Origin: Prolixibacteraceae bacterium | GTDB lineage: Bacteria > Bacteroidota > Bacteroidia > Bacteroidales > Prolixibacteraceae | NCBI GenBank assembly: GCA_025355875.1 | Contig: JANXYV010000198.1 | Coordinates: 1-40,188, forward strand | Reading direction: 5' to 3' | DNA: 40,188 nucleotides | Shown: one piece after another, positions 1 to 7,866 of the stretch | Layout: the number at the start of each line of letters is the position of its first letter | Numbering within the stretch: the stretch's first letter is position 1 | The notes under the pieces: model-generated | What the model saw: only the letters and a program-made list of their open reading frames with translations | What the model was told of the DNA's origin: nothing | The model's database searches: none | Program-made: the position numbers and the translations under genes

Positions 1-117
1 ATCCTTGGCAATTCCCTTCTGGTCAAGGATCCCATTCAAGAACTCTTGGCTCATAGGGCAAATAAGGCCTGTGATGATAACGATTTCCAACTGCATATGG
101 ACTTCAAATTGGATTAA
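1..117 (+). CDS. C-terminal fragment of an unrecognised protein (cut by window edge)
   Basis: Frame 1 is open from the first base to a TAA at 115-117 and gives 38 residues ending HMDFKLD. It is the tail of a gene that begins outside the window. It runs convergent to the apnL-like gene, whose stop lies 55 bp further on. I do not recognise the family. The segment is mostly hydrophilic with no membrane helix. Being short, it could also be a chance open frame. Confidence 0.45.
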   Translation: MLGNSLLVKDPIQELLAHRANKACDDNDFQLHMDFKLD

Positions 118-154
118 CATTTTTTAATAGACACCAGTGACCAATGTTCTTGTT

Positions 155-172
155 TTCAATCCTTTGATTGAA
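155..172. terminator. Small hairpin between convergent gene ends
   Basis: A perfect 7-bp stem (TTCAATC / GATTGAA) with a 4-nt loop sits directly beyond the stop codon of the apnL-like gene, in the gap between two convergent genes. Its position suits a transcription end point. There is no clear U-tract on either side, so a factor-independent terminator is only weakly supported. Confidence 0.25.
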
Positions 173-2032
173 CTAAAATAACCGGATAATCACCAAATCC
201 CATGCTCTAAGCTTCAATATTTTTTCAGAACCTTCCGGTTTTGTTGGGTAAAGAAGTGATCTGATTCTTTTGGATTGAAAGCCGGATCCAATTCTGATTT
301 TGAGGTCTTCCGGTGAAAAACTGAATAGAAACAGTTTGATTTCGCTTTCCGATTTTACGACCAGACCGTCGAACCGAAGTGGGTGCGATGAATGTGAGTG
401 AATGACTTGCCGGTATCCTGAAATCTCTTTCAACGACTCATAAACCGGGAAGATATCATCAGGTTTTGAAGAGAATTTCTCCGGGCAATCCGGCGGAATT
501 TCGCCCTGAATCAGGCCTTTCCATCCAACAGTTTCGTAAAATGTTATTAAACTTGTTTCTGATTGTGCCAAAAATTTCAGACTTCCCAAAGTCCAGCTGG
601 CGGCAAAAACCGAAGGCTGACGAACATCGACCGACGAAGGCAACGTTCCGGCTGGAGGTTCCGGTTCCGGAGCTGTTGCCACCACGTTGAACCGTTGCCG
701 CAAACTAACCGGCGAGATGAAAATGGGCTTTCCGGGAAATAGTTTCTGAGCTGATTTGATAACTTCAGCCTGCGCTTCGAGGTTTTCGACCAGCGAAGCA
801 TGATCGAACGAGTGAACCTGCGGACAGATAGTAAAACTCACAAAATCAGCTTTTTCGATAGCCGGACGGTTTCGGTTGAGCTCGGCAAAATAGGCATTCA
901 CGCCGGTTCCCAATTGGATTCCTTGAAAATCTTGCCGGATCTGATGTTCAAGTTCGTCAAACCCTGTGAAAGGCAGATGATTTTTGCCCAGCGGGAGCAA
1001 AAATTTTGGCGCAACTTTCATTTCTCTGCAAAGTTCGGTAAACCGACGGTAATCATTTTTCCAATTCAGAGAAAGATACAGCGCCACAAACAGCGGCCAA
1101 CCGAGCAAATGGCTTTCTTTGGCCGCTTTTTCAAACTCATTACTGAATTTGTCCTCCCAGGGTTTAAGTTCCACCCGTATATGTTCTGCCGGAAGCTTTT
1201 TAAGCAGTTCAATTTCATTTGGAGCTAATGTTTCCTTTCTTGAACTGATTGTAGTTCCCAGTTCAGGAAAGGCTGAAACCTGATCCGGATTCCAGGAAAA
1301 CTCGAAATGATCAGCCGTTCGTCCGGATTGGAGAGAAGTTTCAACGGTCAATTCGACAAGCTGAGAAACAGTTTCAGCCGCCCTAATTTCCACAGGATAA
1401 GGAATTGAAAGCGGCGTGCAATAGGTTTTAAATGACGCGTCGGTCCAGTTTCGGTGATCTTCCATCTCAAAAACATCACCGGTCAGGTTCAGCGTCGCCT
1501 CGATTCCCGGTTGCGGTTCCCAGGTTATGGATTGGATATCCTGTGCAGGTTGAACACTGGAAATTTGCTCCGGAAAAGAAAAATCGGAAACCGATCTGTC
1601 GGGATGAATTACCCGGGCTTTTCTACCCACGCAATCGGTCAACGGATGCAAAATACAGAATCCAATCCGGTTTTTCAGGAAGGTAGATCGTGCGGTTCCA
1701 TCCATTTCGAAGCGAATTTTGTTTTCCGTTCCTGAAATCCGGTAATCTGCCGAAAAATGAATCGGATCAGCATCATAGTTGACTTTCAACCGAATATCGA
1801 AGGAATTTTCATGTATTTCGATGGTTTCTGTTTCGATTTTAGGTTCGATCGTACCCCAGTTTCGGTCGCGGACAGCCGAATAAACCATCCGGAGAATCTC
1901 TGTGTTCCCAAGTCTGATCCAGCGAATGGCACCATATTCATAAGTCACTTCCAGTTGTCCTGCCTTCAGTATTGTTTGTTTTGGAAGCGAATCCGACATT
2001 CCATAAGCTTTGATTCGTTGTTCAGGGGTCAT
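173..2032 (-). CDS. apnL: D-apionate lactonase-like protein (ApnL family)
   Basis: This 619-residue protein has no signal peptide, so it is probably cytoplasmic. ApnL enzymes hydrolyse D-apionolactone to D-apionate, the second step of D-apiose catabolism. I recognise the family from its N-terminal pattern: LKAGQLEVTYEYGAIRWIRLG followed by NTEILRMVYSAVRDRNWGT, in which the RxWGT stretch is characteristic. The C-terminal half reads like a glycosidase-type TIM barrel with beta domains, in line with the length of this family. It is the last gene of the minus-strand apiose operon. About 160 bp containing a strong hairpin separate it from the preceding gene, so it may have its own expression level. 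The ATG at 2032 has a plausible hydrophilic start. The assignment is from memory of family sequences plus context; it could also act on a related aldonolactone. Confidence 0.72.
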   Translation of the reverse strand: MTPEQRIKAYGMSDSLPKQTILKAGQLEVTYEYGAIRWIRLGNTEILRMVYSAVRDRNWGTIEPKIETETIEIHENSFDIRLKVNYDADPIHFSADYRISGTENKIRFEMDGTARSTFLKNRIGFCILHPLTDCVGRKARVIHPDRSVSDFSFPEQISSVQPAQDIQSITWEPQPGIEATLNLTGDVFEMEDHRNWTDASFKTYCTPLSIPYPVEIRAAETVSQLVELTVETSLQSGRTADHFEFSWNPDQVSAFPELGTTISSRKETLAPNEIELLKKLPAEHIRVELKPWEDKFSNEFEKAAKESHLLGWPLFVALYLSLNWKNDYRRFTELCREMKVAPKFLLPLGKNHLPFTGFDELEHQIRQDFQGIQLGTGVNAYFAELNRNRPAIEKADFVSFTICPQVHSFDHASLVENLEAQAEVIKSAQKLFPGKPIFISPVSLRQRFNVVATAPEPEPPAGTLPSSVDVRQPSVFAASWTLGSLKFLAQSETSLITFYETVGWKGLIQGEIPPDCPEKFSSKPDDIFPVYESLKEISGYRQVIHSHSSHPLRFDGLVVKSESEIKLFLFSFSPEDLKIRIGSGFQSKRIRSLLYPTKPEGSEKILKLRAWDLVIIRLF

Positions 2033-2119
2033 TTGTGATGATGATGGTTGTTGCTAAATTTTATATGATATCTCTTTGAAGAGCTGAACCTAGATGCTAG
2101 ATATTATATATTATATTTT

Positions 2120-2190
2120 ACTGGAAACTTGATTATGATATCAAGTTTCCAGTATCCCGTTTTCCATATCCAGTATCCAGCATCCAATAT
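2120..2190. repeat. 14-bp perfect inverted repeat plus degenerate CCAGTATCC-type repeats
   Basis: Positions 2120-2153 form a hairpin with a perfect 14-bp stem (ACTGGAAACTTGAT and its complement) and a 6-nt loop. It is followed at about 2150-2190 by short degenerate copies of the words CCAGTATCC and CCAGCATCC. The element fills the gap between the PQQ-propeller gene and apnL. No T-run follows, so it looks more like an intergenic repeat or mRNA-stabilising hairpin than an intrinsic terminator. The repeat runs right up to the stop codon of the propeller gene. Confidence 0.6.
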
Positions 2191-3477
2191 CTAGTTTCCT
2201 GCATCCTTTCCAATCCGATATAACTTCGAATCGGTGCGCAGAAGAATTGAATTCCGCACAATGGCTGGGGTGGCATAAACTTCGCCGGGCAGCTTGTTTT
2301 CAGCAACAAGTTGAAACTGATTTCCTGTCTTGAGAACCATGGTTTCGCCCTTTGCCGAAGTAAAATAAAGATTTCCGTTAGCTAATACCGGCGACGAGTT
2401 GTATTTCTGTTTGAGCTTTTTGGAATAGATTTCAGCACCGGTTTTGGCATCGAGGCAATAGAGCACATTCTTGGTGTCAACCGTGTAAATCAGGCCATCT
2501 TTTATCAACGGAGTGAGCAGTTGCAAAATGGGCGATCTGAATTTCCAAAGCACATTGGTTTTGGTAATATCGCCTTTTCCATCAGGATTTACAGCAAGCA
2601 GTTCAGCCACTTTTTCACCCTCTGTAGGAGAGATAAATCCGGGGTAAAAATACACGATCCCATTTTCAGCCAAAGGCATGGCAATGGTCGAATCTTCGCC
2701 TTCCACCACCCGCCATATTTCTTCTCCGGTTTCAGGATTGTATGCGCAGCAAATGGCCGAACCATTTGAAATTAGCAAATCTTGTCCTTGAACATTTACG
2801 ATGATCGGAGTGATGTATGATTTCTTTCCAATGGGTGCCAAGGGCTCATAAACTGCGCCCGGTCTATCTGTTTTCCAGATCGTTTTCCCCGTCTTTTTAT
2901 CGAGCGCCACCAGGTATTGCACGTCAATCCCTTCCAATTGAAGGATAAGCAGATTCTTATAAAGAATGGGTGATGATCCGGGCCCCTGAACATGCTGGCA
3001 ATTCAAATCAGTACGTTTCCAAACAACTTTTCCATCGGTGGTACTGACGCAAGCTGTCCCGTAAGTTCCAAAATGCAGATAAACAAAACCTTCTTCGATG
3101 CAGGGAGTTGGCGTGGCAAAGGTATTGATGGAATGCTTGGGCTGAAGCGAATCGGGCTGAAACAGAAGAATCTGATGCAGTAGTCTCCCCGTATTCAGAT
3201 CGAGACAAATACCTTTCATTTTCTTTCCATCTTCGGTAGCTGTTGTGACCCAAACCTGATCGCCAAAAACCACGGGTGACGACCATCCTTTCCCGTCCAA
3301 ATCCGTTTTCCAGATGATGTTGGTTGAATCATTCCAGACAACTGGTGCTGAAGCTGTTTCAGAAATTCCATTCAGCTTGCTTCCCCTGAAATGGGTCCAA
3401 TTATCCTGCTGCGCCTTTAAAGCCTGGAAATTCAGGAAAATTAGAAGATAAAGAAAGGTTTTTGTGAAGGTTTTCAT
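2191..3477 (-). CDS. Secreted PQQ-type beta-propeller repeat protein
   Basis: This protein has 428 residues with an N-terminal signal peptide ending near LKAQ (about residue 22). Repeated blade motifs such as GKVVWKR, GKTIWKTD, GEEIWRV and GAEIYSKK mark a PQQ-binding-like (BamB/quinoprotein-type) propeller. The opening NWTHFRG...WKTDL...GWSSPV is typical of the PQQ-like repeat proteins common in Planctomycetes and Bacteroidota polysaccharide loci. I see no separate dehydrogenase domain, so quinone-dependent activity is not implied. It lies between the LamG lipoprotein (8-bp gap) and apnL, inside an otherwise catabolic operon, which suggests a surface or periplasmic role such as substrate binding. 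Its function is unknown. Confidence 0.8.
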   Translation of the reverse strand: MKTFTKTFLYLLIFLNFQALKAQQDNWTHFRGSKLNGISETASAPVVWNDSTNIIWKTDLDGKGWSSPVVFGDQVWVTTATEDGKKMKGICLDLNTGRLLHQILLFQPDSLQPKHSINTFATPTPCIEEGFVYLHFGTYGTACVSTTDGKVVWKRTDLNCQHVQGPGSSPILYKNLLILQLEGIDVQYLVALDKKTGKTIWKTDRPGAVYEPLAPIGKKSYITPIIVNVQGQDLLISNGSAICCAYNPETGEEIWRVVEGEDSTIAMPLAENGIVYFYPGFISPTEGEKVAELLAVNPDGKGDITKTNVLWKFRSPILQLLTPLIKDGLIYTVDTKNVLYCLDAKTGAEIYSKKLKQKYNSSPVLANGNLYFTSAKGETMVLKTGNQFQLVAENKLPGEVYATPAIVRNSILLRTDSKLYRIGKDAGN

Positions 3478-3485
3478 TGGTTCAG

Positions 3486-4184
3486 TTATTTCATTTGTTG
3501 GTTGATCTCGCCTAAAGTCAAAGCTCTTTTGTAAATCTGCACTTCATCAATTGTTCCCTTGAAGCAATCCACCAGGGTTTCATTCCGGTCGTTCGAATTT
3601 CCACCAATCAGCAATGGATTACGGTCGTTAAAATGGATCGGCATCTTGCAACTTGCAGATTTGACGAGCTTTCCGTTGAGATATAATTTGATGGAGTCAT
3701 TATCATAAGTTCCGGCCAGATAGTACCAGATTCCAGGCATGAGAAGATCATCGGCTTTGACGTTCTGGTAACTCTTTCCATCCGGGTCAACAGAAAACAA
3801 GGCTTTGTTCTGATGGACAGCCAACCCGAAATATTCGGACCATCCATTGCCAATTTCTCTGGAAGCCACTGTATTCCAATGCATCGAAGTGTCTTTTTTG
3901 ATCCAGGCCATGACCGTAATTCCTTTGGAAAAGTCATCCAGAACCGGATCATACGAAACCTGCAAAACTGACTTACCATCAAATCTCAAGGCCTGTCCGA
4001 TCTTCCCTTCGACCGGAAATGCCCCTTTATTGACCGCATCCAATACGTGGGGCGACAGGTCGGGTGCCAGAGTCACTGTCGCATTGTCAAACGACCAGTA
4101 TCCCACTAAATCAGGATCGTGAGCTGATGGAGAAATGCAAGAAAACAGAGCAAGACCTGTCAAAAAATATAGGAATTTCTTCAT
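3486..4184 (-). CDS. LamG/concanavalin A-like lipoprotein
   Basis: This 232-residue protein starts MKKFLYFLTGLALFSC, a lipoprotein signal with the lipid-acceptor cysteine at about residue 16. The rest is one LamG-type jelly-roll: YWSFDNAT near the N-terminus, IGQALRFDG, ITVMAWIKKD, WYYLAGTYD, IKLYLNGKL, and the closing FKGTIDEVQIYKRALT, the standard LamG ending. I chose the ATG at 4184 over the one at 4217 because it gives a clean lipoprotein signal and leaves 19 bp after the apnO-like gene instead of overlapping it. A role in binding carbohydrate at the membrane is likely but inferred. It is translated just before the PQQ-propeller gene, so the two may work together. Confidence 0.78.
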   Translation of the reverse strand: MKKFLYFLTGLALFSCISPSAHDPDLVGYWSFDNATVTLAPDLSPHVLDAVNKGAFPVEGKIGQALRFDGKSVLQVSYDPVLDDFSKGITVMAWIKKDTSMHWNTVASREIGNGWSEYFGLAVHQNKALFSVDPDGKSYQNVKADDLLMPGIWYYLAGTYDNDSIKLYLNGKLVKSASCKMPIHFNDRNPLLIGGNSNDRNETLVDCFKGTIDEVQIYKRALTLGEINQQMK

Positions 4185-4203
4185 GCCTGCTAAGTTAGAT
4201 GTT

Positions 4204-5031
4204 TTATGTGATGTCAATCACTTGCTGCAACACATTTTCAGGCTCAAAAATCTGTTTCCAATCGTCTTTGAAAAGGATGCTTCGTCCGCGGGTAAGCGCT
4301 TTGTTGGCAGCATCAGAAAAAACTGCATTTGGTAATTCCTGAAAAAGTACCGCCAGCTGAATGTTGATATGTCCCATCAGGAATTCGCGGGCAGCTTCGC
4401 GTGGAACTCCGCGGGCGATGATTTCTTCCATTCCTTCACGAACCAGATCCAGGCAGGAGGATGATAGGGTTTCGACCAAAGCAGGTTCAAGTAAAGCCAT
4501 TTGCTCCATGGTAATTTTGAAGGCCTTTTTAACCGGTGCATACATGGCGTTGGCAACCGATTCGCCGAGTTCGTAATCTGAATCCGGACCTTGCATCAAG
4601 GCACAGACAATGGTTTGTTTAGCCAAAGTTCCGCCGAAAAAATCGGCTTGTGCTTCCGGAGTTGGTTCCCAATTGAACACCGATGGATGCGATGGGTGCG
4701 CGATAAAATAGGAAATATCTTCCCGTAAAAACAACCTGCCAGCCCTGGCTACAGCCGGATCAAGCGTCATCAGCAGCGAGCCAGGTGTCATTTCAGGGAT
4801 GATTGTTGCAGAAACTTTGGCCAGTGCCACATCCGGAACAGCCAGAATTACCACATCTGCATCCGAAACAACATGTTCTGCAGTGGAGGTCGAAATTCCC
4901 AATTCAGCCAGTTTTTGCTGACCGGCTTCGCTGATTTCTACGTAACTCATTTCAAAGGAAGAATCTTTTAGGTTGCGGGTCAGACGCATTCCCATTTTTC
5001 CTCCGGCACCGATAATTGTTACTTTTTTCAT
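4204..5031 (-). CDS. apnO: D-apionate oxidoisomerase-like NAD-dependent dehydrogenase (ApnO family)
   Basis: This protein has 275 residues, cytoplasmic. ApnO converts D-apionate to 3-oxo-isoapionate with NAD+. The N-terminus is a Rossmann dinucleotide fold (VTIIGAGGKMGMRL, residues 3-16) with VVILAVPD near residue 65. The motif FIAHPSHPSVFN at about 109-120 and the helical C-terminal part (EQMALLEPALVETL, LVREGMEEIIARGVP, FLMGHINIQLAVLF) match the 6-phosphogluconate-dehydrogenase-like C-terminal domain of the ApnO family as I remember it. It sits between the broken isomerase/garR remnant and the LamG gene, in the same operon as the apsD-, oiaC- and apnL-like genes. An alternative is an oxidoreductase of this fold acting on another branched aldonate. 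Confidence 0.75.
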   Translation of the reverse strand: MKKVTIIGAGGKMGMRLTRNLKDSSFEMSYVEISEAGQQKLAELGISTSTAEHVVSDADVVILAVPDVALAKVSATIIPEMTPGSLLMTLDPAVARAGRLFLREDISYFIAHPSHPSVFNWEPTPEAQADFFGGTLAKQTIVCALMQGPDSDYELGESVANAMYAPVKKAFKITMEQMALLEPALVETLSSSCLDLVREGMEEIIARGVPREAAREFLMGHINIQLAVLFQELPNAVFSDAANKALTRGRSILFKDDWKQIFEPENVLQQVIDIT

Positions 5032-5044
5032 TTTGATAATGATT

Positions 5045-5077
5045 AGCTCCCTCCAACCTCCCCCGATGGGTGAGGCT
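5045..5077 (+). repeat. 33-bp dispersed repeat, copy 1
   Basis: The C-rich word AGCTCCCTCCAACCTCCCCC followed by GATGGGTGAGGCT lies in the 75-bp gap before the apnO-like gene. Its reverse complement recurs at 37324-37356 with few differences. Similar C/G-rich intergenic repeats are widespread in Bacteroidota genomes. Confidence 0.6.
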
Positions 5078-5106
5078 TATGAGTAGCGATTATTAATTAA
5101 GTTTTA

Positions 5107-5403
5107 CTATTGCTTTTTCACTTCGGTTTGAGCCATCTTTTCAAAATATTGAACCAGACTGCAGTGGTCATTTTCCTGCTTGCCATCGACTTTCAGTGCC
5201 TGCATCATTTCCATAACCGCGCTGGTTAATGGCAGTGGTACGCCTACCTGATGCCCGGTTTCAATGGCATTGGCGAGGTCTTTGATATGAAGTTTGATTT
5301 TGAATCCGGGATTGAAATTTCGGTTCAGAATCATAGGTGTTTTGGCATTCATTACGGTGCTTCCGGCTAATCCGCCCTTGATGGCTTCGAAAACCAATTC
5401 AGG
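5107..5403 (-). pseudogene. garR: C-terminal remnant of a GarR-type 2-hydroxy-3-oxopropionate reductase
   Basis: From about 5403 the minus strand encodes 98 residues starting PELVFEAIKGGLAGSTV and including FNPGFKIKLHIKDLANA, the C-terminal third of the beta-hydroxyacid dehydrogenase family (tartronate semialdehyde reductase, about 295 residues). The NAD-binding domain and the catalytic lysine region are absent. The remnant is joined out of frame to the 5' part of an isomerase gene, so no reductase can be made. The pairing with a hydroxypyruvate-isomerase-like fold suggests that a former glyoxylate/hydroxypyruvate gene pair was here. The alternatives are a deletion of roughly 1 kb in the genome or an assembly error. 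Confidence 0.75.
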
Positions 5404-5813
5404 ATATCCACGAACATGTCGCGGGTGTAGGCTACCGGTTTGTGGCTGATGGCCGGTTCGCGGAAAATGCCAATGTTGGCAAAACAGTTGAACCGCGCAG
5501 CAGCCCGGATCATGCTTTGAAATTTTAGTACTGCTTTCTCCTGAATTTCCTTCTTCTCGTGAATGAGTGTTACGCCGTATTGCGAGTACAACCTTCCGGA
5601 GTTGATGCTCGACATGGTGAGTTGGTGTTCGTTCAAGGCTTTTTCCAGCCGGTCCCATTCAAACTCATCGGGATTGGGAGTGATCAATTCTACCGCGTCG
5701 AACCCGGCTTCTGCAGTTTTACGGATATTATCTTCAATTTCTCCTTTGTACAGATGTACATAATCCACATCGGGCATGTCGGGGGTTGCAATAAAAAGTG
5801 ATGTTTTAATCAT
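5367..5813 (-). pseudogene. Truncated TIM-barrel sugar isomerase (AP endonuclease 2 family), fused to garR remnant
   Basis: The reading frame gives 148 residues, of which about 137 look native. MIKTSLFIATPD, the alpha/beta pattern AGFDAVELITPN, and EKAVLKFQSMIRAAARFNCFANIGIF are typical of xylose-isomerase-like TIM barrels (usually about 280 residues). After YTRDMFVDIL the frame runs into the garR remnant and ends at a TAG after about ten foreign residues. The metal-binding half of the barrel is therefore missing and the product should be inactive. The start ATG at 5813 is 11 bp after the MDR dehydrogenase. The original substrate is unknown; a hydroxypyruvate-isomerase-like role would fit the adjoining garR piece. 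Confidence 0.72.
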
Positions 5814-5824
5814 ATCGTGTGGTT

Positions 5825-6838
5825 TTAAAATTCAATGATTACCTTGCCTTCGTTGGCCATGTTTTTTGTGGTATATTCCAGTGCTTCAACTATTTGGCTG
5901 AACGTAAACTTCTTTGTGATCAGCAAGTCAGCATGGGTTTTTCCGGAAGCAATGGCATCGATTACAGCCGGAAATTCGCCTGCACTGTTGCGAGTACCAA
6001 GAATATTCATTTCGCGTTTGGTAAAGTTGATTCCGGTAAATGCTACCTTTTCATTAGTTAAACCTGCAATGACGATAGTACCGCCAGCAGCAACAAGGTT
6101 TTCTGTATTTTCCATGACCGATCGCACGCCAGTGGCTTCAATCACAATTCCTGCGCCTTCATTGTTGGTGATTTCCATCACTCTGGCCAATAAATCTTCT
6201 TTCGACGGATCGATCACGAAATCGGCGCCAAATTTCAAGACCATTTCTTTTCGGAATTCCGACATCTCGGCCACCAGAACGCGTGCTCCGGCAATTTTAG
6301 CAAAATCGATGGCGGTTAGGCCAATGGCTCCAGCACCAAGAATGAGTACCGTATCGCCAGCGCTTACCTTTGCCCCTGATGTAGAATGATTTCCGATGGT
6401 ATAAGGTTCGGCTGTAGCAGCCAAATCGACCGGCATACCTTCGGGAATGAGGTGAACTTTGTTTGCCGGAACAGCCAGGTAATCGGAAAATCCGCCATCC
6501 ATATGAGCGCCAATCACCTCCAAACTTACACAACAATTGTATTTTCCTTTTCGGCAAGGGAAACAGGTTCCGCAAGCCAGAAGTGGCTCAATTACCACGC
6601 GGTCGCCCGGCAGAACCTTGGATACACCTTCACCAACCTGATCAATTTCTCCGGCCAGTTCGTGACCGTGAATTCGGGGATACATTTTGTAAGGATGACT
6701 TCCTTCGAAGAAATGTACATCGCTGCCACAGATTCCGGCGGCCTTTATTTTTACTAAGACTTCACCCGGTTTTATAACCGGCACCGGAACCTCTTCAAGC
6801 CTGACATCGAAAGGCGCGTATTGTACAGCTGCTTTCAT
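5825..6838 (-). CDS. Zinc-dependent MDR alcohol/polyol dehydrogenase
   Basis: This is a 337-residue cytoplasmic medium-chain dehydrogenase, the usual length for sorbitol or L-threonine dehydrogenase relatives. Catalytic zinc ligands are visible as GICGSD (Cys37) and GHE (His59/Glu60). The structural zinc site has Cys89, Cys92, Cys95 and Cys103 or Cys102 in CGTCFPC...NCC. The NAD-binding motif GAGAIG is near residues 168-173. It lies 8 bp after the apsD-like gene in the apiose operon. The upper apiose pathway does not need it. It may oxidise or reduce a downstream polyol or ketose (L-erythrulose is the predicted pathway product) or serve another sugar. The substrate cannot be read from the sequence. 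Confidence 0.85.
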   Translation of the reverse strand: MKAAVQYAPFDVRLEEVPVPVIKPGEVLVKIKAAGICGSDVHFFEGSHPYKMYPRIHGHELAGEIDQVGEGVSKVLPGDRVVIEPLLACGTCFPCRKGKYNCCVSLEVIGAHMDGGFSDYLAVPANKVHLIPEGMPVDLAATAEPYTIGNHSTSGAKVSAGDTVLILGAGAIGLTAIDFAKIAGARVLVAEMSEFRKEMVLKFGADFVIDPSKEDLLARVMEITNNEGAGIVIEATGVRSVMENTENLVAAGGTIVIAGLTNEKVAFTGINFTKREMNILGTRNSAGEFPAVIDAIASGKTHADLLITKKFTFSQIVEALEYTTKNMANEGKVIIEF

Positions 6839-6846
6839 GAGATTTT

Positions 6847-7866
6847 CTAAAAAAAGATTACTTTACCTGATCTTGCTGATTCGTAGGCTCCGAAAACCAT
6901 TTGTACGGTTTTGAAATTGTCGTCGCCAGTGTTCTCAGCTTTGGCTTTTCCCAGAATATTCTGAAGAATATTGTTGTTGCAGGCCACGATGCTTGGCGGT
7001 TCGACCGACAACCGCGGATGATCCCAGGAATAGTGCGGAATGGTGATGGTCTCGGTAGTGGTTCCTTCTTTGGTGGTAATTTTGATCATAAAGTCCGGAT
7101 CGATTTTCACACTCCCTTCCGAACCTTCAATCAGGAGCAACGTTTGCGGAAAAATTTCTCGTTCGAGCCTCGAAGTGAACGATATTTCCTGCTCACAGAC
7201 GACCCCGCTTTTCATTTTGATCATTGTAGTTACAACATCTTCGCCTTTGATAGTCGGATTGATCTGCTGTGTGAGGCAATACAATGATTCAGGTTCACCA
7301 AACAGAAATCGCAGCAAGTCAAACTGATGCGAACCCTGATCGGTTAAGGCAAATTGCTCGAGTTCGGCCAGAAACGGCTGGGTTTCGAACAGCGGGAAAG
7401 CGGTGTTGAAATTGGTTTTGCAACGGTATGGCTTCCCGATAATACCTGAATCCAGAATCTCTTTGATCCGCCGGAATTGCGGTTGCCAGCGATAATTCTC
7501 GTGGCAATAGTATTTCACACCAGCTGCTTTGGTGACCGCCATCATCCGTTCGGCGATGGCCAAACTTGGAGCCATCGGTTTTTGGGTAATGACGTGCTTC
7601 CCATATTTGGCGGCCATTTCAACAAACTTACAATGGGTGTCGACATCCGTAATGATATCAATTACATCTACTTCGTGATTCCGGAATATTTCTTCAGCAT
7701 CGTTATAGCAATGTTGAATACCGAAGCGTTCTGCAACTATTTTGGCTTTTTCCAAAGTTCGATTATAAAGCGCAACAATTTCTACTTCCGGAAGTTCCTG
7801 CCAGGCTCCAATCTGAAATTGTGACCAGAACCCGGTTCCAAATACGGCAATCTTAAGTTTTGTCAT
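6847..7866 (-). CDS. apsD: D-apiose dehydrogenase-like Gfo/Idh/MocA oxidoreductase (ApsD family)
   Basis: This 339-residue cytoplasmic protein starts MTKLKIAVFGTGFWSQFQ, a Rossmann NAD(P) motif. Other landmarks are VALYNRTLEKA, VDVIDIITDVDTH, the family lysine/proline motif TQKPMAPS, and the substrate-domain segments HENYRWQPQFR and FALTDQGSHQFDLLRFLFGE. The GFW and HENYRW patterns match ApsD sequences as I recall them; these oxidise D-apiose to D-apionolactone. The ATG at 7866 overlaps the oiaC stop as ATGA, so the two are translationally coupled; a longer open frame upstream to 7989 runs inside oiaC and is not used. Other Gfo/Idh/MocA sugar dehydrogenases remain possible, but four apiose-type neighbours favour this call. 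Confidence 0.75.
   Translation of the reverse strand: MTKLKIAVFGTGFWSQFQIGAWQELPEVEIVALYNRTLEKAKIVAERFGIQHCYNDAEEIFRNHEVDVIDIITDVDTHCKFVEMAAKYGKHVITQKPMAPSLAIAERMMAVTKAAGVKYYCHENYRWQPQFRRIKEILDSGIIGKPYRCKTNFNTAFPLFETQPFLAELEQFALTDQGSHQFDLLRFLFGEPESLYCLTQQINPTIKGEDVVTTMIKMKSGVVCEQEISFTSRLEREIFPQTLLLIEGSEGSVKIDPDFMIKITTKEGTTTETITIPHYSWDHPRLSVEPPSIVACNNNILQNILGKAKAENTGDDNFKTVQMVFGAYESARSGKVIFF

Noticed and set aside
800-1228. 142-codon plus-strand frame opposite the apnL-like gene
   Set aside because: It is an antisense shadow with no domain; the minus-strand frame is continuous and recognisable.
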